Origin: Candidatus Competibacteraceae bacterium
GTDB lineage: Bacteria > Pseudomonadota > Gammaproteobacteria > Competibacterales > Competibacteraceae
Length of the DNA stretch: 64,000 nt
Reading direction: 5' to 3'
Assembly: GCA_016713505.1 (NCBI GenBank)
Contig: JADJPA010000001.1
Coordinates: forward strand, 2,927,501 to 2,991,500
This document shows, one piece after another, positions 62,251 to 64,000 of this stretch. The notes under the pieces were generated by a model. It was not told where the DNA came from. It saw nothing but the letters and a program-made list of their open reading frames with translations, and made no database searches. A program made the translations under genes and the position numbers. Numbering within the stretch: position 1 is the first letter of the stretch; each line of letters starts with the position of its first letter.

Positions 62251-63786
62251 TCATCGAAACATCGGTCGGGTCAAGGGATAATGTGGAGTTGCTACCGAGC
62301 CATCGCTGCACGCTCTGTATATCAAAGCACTCTTAGACTTCGAACGCCTATCCGTATTTCGAAAGTCCGCGCTGACTGGTTTATGACCGATTCTGCGGTC
62401 GTGTTGGTCATCTCGTTTGATGAACTGCCGGATTCGAATACCGGTATAATCTTGCAGTTGCTTTTTAAGCGAGGTTATCAGGGGTCTAATTTGACTGGCT
62501 GATGACATGTCATCTCTTTCCAAAAACAGCTCGATGACTGCATAAGCCAATGGCTCGTTTGTATTGGCATGATCTTCATAGATACGCACATCATAATCGT
62601 AATTTGAGTGTAGCTCTCCGACTAGAGTATGAACGAAACTCGGTGTATCTTTCATGGGAAAGTTTCCGACGAAAACACCATGACAGTCCGCCGACGTAAA
62701 GCCCATTCGAGCGTGGAGGCTGCGTAAGAAAAGAACAAAACGCCAAGGCCGAGCAATGATATAGCAATAAACCAGGAATACTCCTGTGAAGCCGGCAAGC
62801 ATCCAAAATTCAGGGATGTTTAAGTACAGGCCTGCGAGCCCAATAGAGCCTAGCACGAGCTGAATCAATGAAATAATATAGACGATATCTTGCGTCCGAA
62901 AACTGGCTCGAACCAGCAGATGGTGTAGATGGTTTCTATCGGGATAGAAAGGAGAATTGCGGTAGTAAAGCCGTCGGATCATAACCCCCACTGCATCCAT
63001 AAGTGGTACAGCTAAGATCCAAAGCGCGGTGACCGGCGTCATGGCGCGCGTTTCACCTTGGCTCAAGTGAATGAACAGCCAAGAAAAAAGCAACCCAAGC
63101 AACATGCTGCCGTTATCGCCCAAGAAAACGGCAGCCCGGCGGCGGCTTCCATAACGCAAGTTGTAGTACAAAAAGCCGCTCACACCGCCCATCATGGTGA
63201 CGACCAAACCCAAATAAGCTTCTTCACCAGCAACAAACGTGACAATAGCGATCAATAGCAGGCTGACAAAAGAAAGCGATCCAGCCAAACCATCGAGCCC
63301 ATCGATCATGTTCAGGGCGTTAATGACGCCGATGGTGGCAAATACTGTAAAGGGCAGGGCGATGGTGTTGAGCTCTAAAACATCACTGAAAAAAACTTTG
63401 CCCAAATCCAGAAGAATTACGCCGCCCCAAAGCGCCATGACAAGTGCCACGATCGTTTGCGCTAGGAATCTTATCTTATAATCGAGATGCAAGACATCGT
63501 CGGCAAAACCGGTCAAAAAAATGGTGATGGCCGAAAGTATCATGCAGGCGTAGGGAATATTGGACAACAGGTGAGAACCGTCGATTATATTTAGGCCGAT
63601 GATGATCGCGAAAAATATCCCTGTTCCTCCAATAAATGGCGTAATCGTATCATGTTCCTTATGACCTCCAGGATGATCAGCGATGTTGAAGTAATGAGAT
63701 AATGGAATCCCAACTCCAATCACAATCCAAGAAATTGCTAAGCTTAAAGTAAATAAAGCCAACAGGGAGGTGACCAATAAAGCCAT
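62251..63786 (-). CDS. WecA-like UDP-HexNAc:undecaprenyl-phosphate transferase with extra C-terminal domain
   Basis: 511 residues from the ATG at 63,786, with GAGGAAAA upstream; the frame extends 11 codons further. Ten or eleven membrane helices carry the polyprenyl phosphotransferase motifs TGFADDVLHLDYKIRFLAQ, NALNMIDGLDGLAGSLSF, AVFLGDNGSMLLGLLFSW and DRNHLHHLLVRA (Asp and His for Mg2+ and substrate). It starts glycan assembly (O-antigen or exopolysaccharide). Residues about 360-511 form a hydrophilic extension (GFTSADCHGVFVGNFPMKDT ...) not found in standard WecA (about 365 aa). The sequence is AT-rich, as is common in surface-polysaccharide genes. Confidence 0.85.
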   Translation of the reverse strand: MALLVTSLLALFTLSLAISWIVIGVGIPLSHYFNIADHPGGHKEHDTITPFIGGTGIFFAIIIGLNIIDGSHLLSNIPYACMILSAITIFLTGFADDVLHLDYKIRFLAQTIVALVMALWGGVILLDLGKVFFSDVLELNTIALPFTVFATIGVINALNMIDGLDGLAGSLSFVSLLLIAIVTFVAGEEAYLGLVVTMMGGVSGFLYYNLRYGSRRRAAVFLGDNGSMLLGLLFSWLFIHLSQGETRAMTPVTALWILAVPLMDAVGVMIRRLYYRNSPFYPDRNHLHHLLVRASFRTQDIVYIISLIQLVLGSIGLAGLYLNIPEFWMLAGFTGVFLVYCYIIARPWRFVLFLRSLHARMGFTSADCHGVFVGNFPMKDTPSFVHTLVGELHSNYDYDVRIYEDHANTNEPLAYAVIELFLERDDMSSASQIRPLITSLKKQLQDYTGIRIRQFIKRDDQHDRRIGHKPVSADFRNTDRRSKSKSALIYRACSDGSVATPHYPLTRPMFR

Positions 63787-64000
63787 GAGTTTTCCTCTTT
63801 TAGAATCTCTTGTGCCCAATCGGTTTTAGCATTAATTTTTGGCGCTAATTTGTTTCGGGCAAGTAAATGTAGCTTGCAAGGCTAATAAGTCGGCGCCAGC
63901 AGGTTAATCATTATAAAAATTATGGCCTACTTGGATAATAGCCAAGGTCGCTAGCTCTTATTTTAAAGGCTTGGGGGTATATCTCATTTTGCCATTCCGA

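Noticed and set aside
62015..62311. Open frames on both strands between aroQ remnant and wecA-like gene
   Set aside because: They overlap each other and the end of the wecA-like gene, with no motif or ribosome binding site.

Overview
The window is bacterial chromosome, mostly GC-rich and densely coded on both strands. Fis next to dusB, an accB-accC-prmA block, an Rrf2-led sufBCDS-sufU-sufT operon, acr3/arsC/arsR and a YgiQ radical SAM protein all point to a gammaproteobacterium, probably a deep lineage such as the Chromatiales/Competibacter area. That placement is inferred from gene content, not from a marker phylogeny.

Layout. 1-7.1 kb (minus strand): a truncated acyltransferase, mazG, an LpxR-type lipid A deacylase, a YihY membrane protein, a YgiQ-type radical SAM protein and an HDOD protein. 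7.37-13.14 kb: an unusual three-gene minus-strand operon. It holds a FecR-TPR-beta-barrel outer-membrane protein, a subtilase carrying the C-terminal domain of cyanobactin PatA/PatG proteases, and a small protein gene with a strong ribosome binding site and an apparent frameshift in an A7 run. 13.7-22.1 kb: a DfpI/PfpI relic, a GH94-type phosphorylase, a secreted trypsin-like protease and a discoidin/(alpha/alpha)6 glycosidase-like protein. 22.4-27.3 kb: small housekeeping genes and serC-serA with a terminator between them.

27.4-35.1 kb is a type I restriction locus in the order hsdR-hsdS-(DUF559)-(PrrC-like ATPase)-hsdM. It is threaded with three copies of a palindromic element, one of them translated in frame inside HsdS. 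The PrrC-like gene is broken by one frameshift just before a segment carrying an R-x3-E...H pattern that resembles the anticodon-nuclease triad. An eamA relic and a DUF4143 ATPase follow, then an intact eamA.

38.0-46.8 kb is the SUF Fe-S assembly operon, with two accessory insertions. A radical SAM gene sits between sufU and sufT. A cluster sits between sufB and sufC: a 49-aa ORF, a Uma2-like gene, an orphan antitoxin-like gene, a duplicated 5' stub of sufC and a GFA-family gene. A dyad upstream of the Rrf2 regulator is a likely operator.

47-58 kb holds a second YihY protein, a CDF metal exporter, trxC, cbpM-cbpA, a split spermidine-synthase-like pair, an arsR-acr3-arsC operon with four-base ATGA overlaps, DAHP synthase, a HAD phosphatase and fis-dusB. 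58-64 kb holds a TRIC-type channel, prmA, accC, accB, a remnant of aroQ retaining only both gene ends, and a WecA-like transferase with a long extra C-terminal domain. I found no tRNA, rRNA, CRISPR array or intact insertion sequence.
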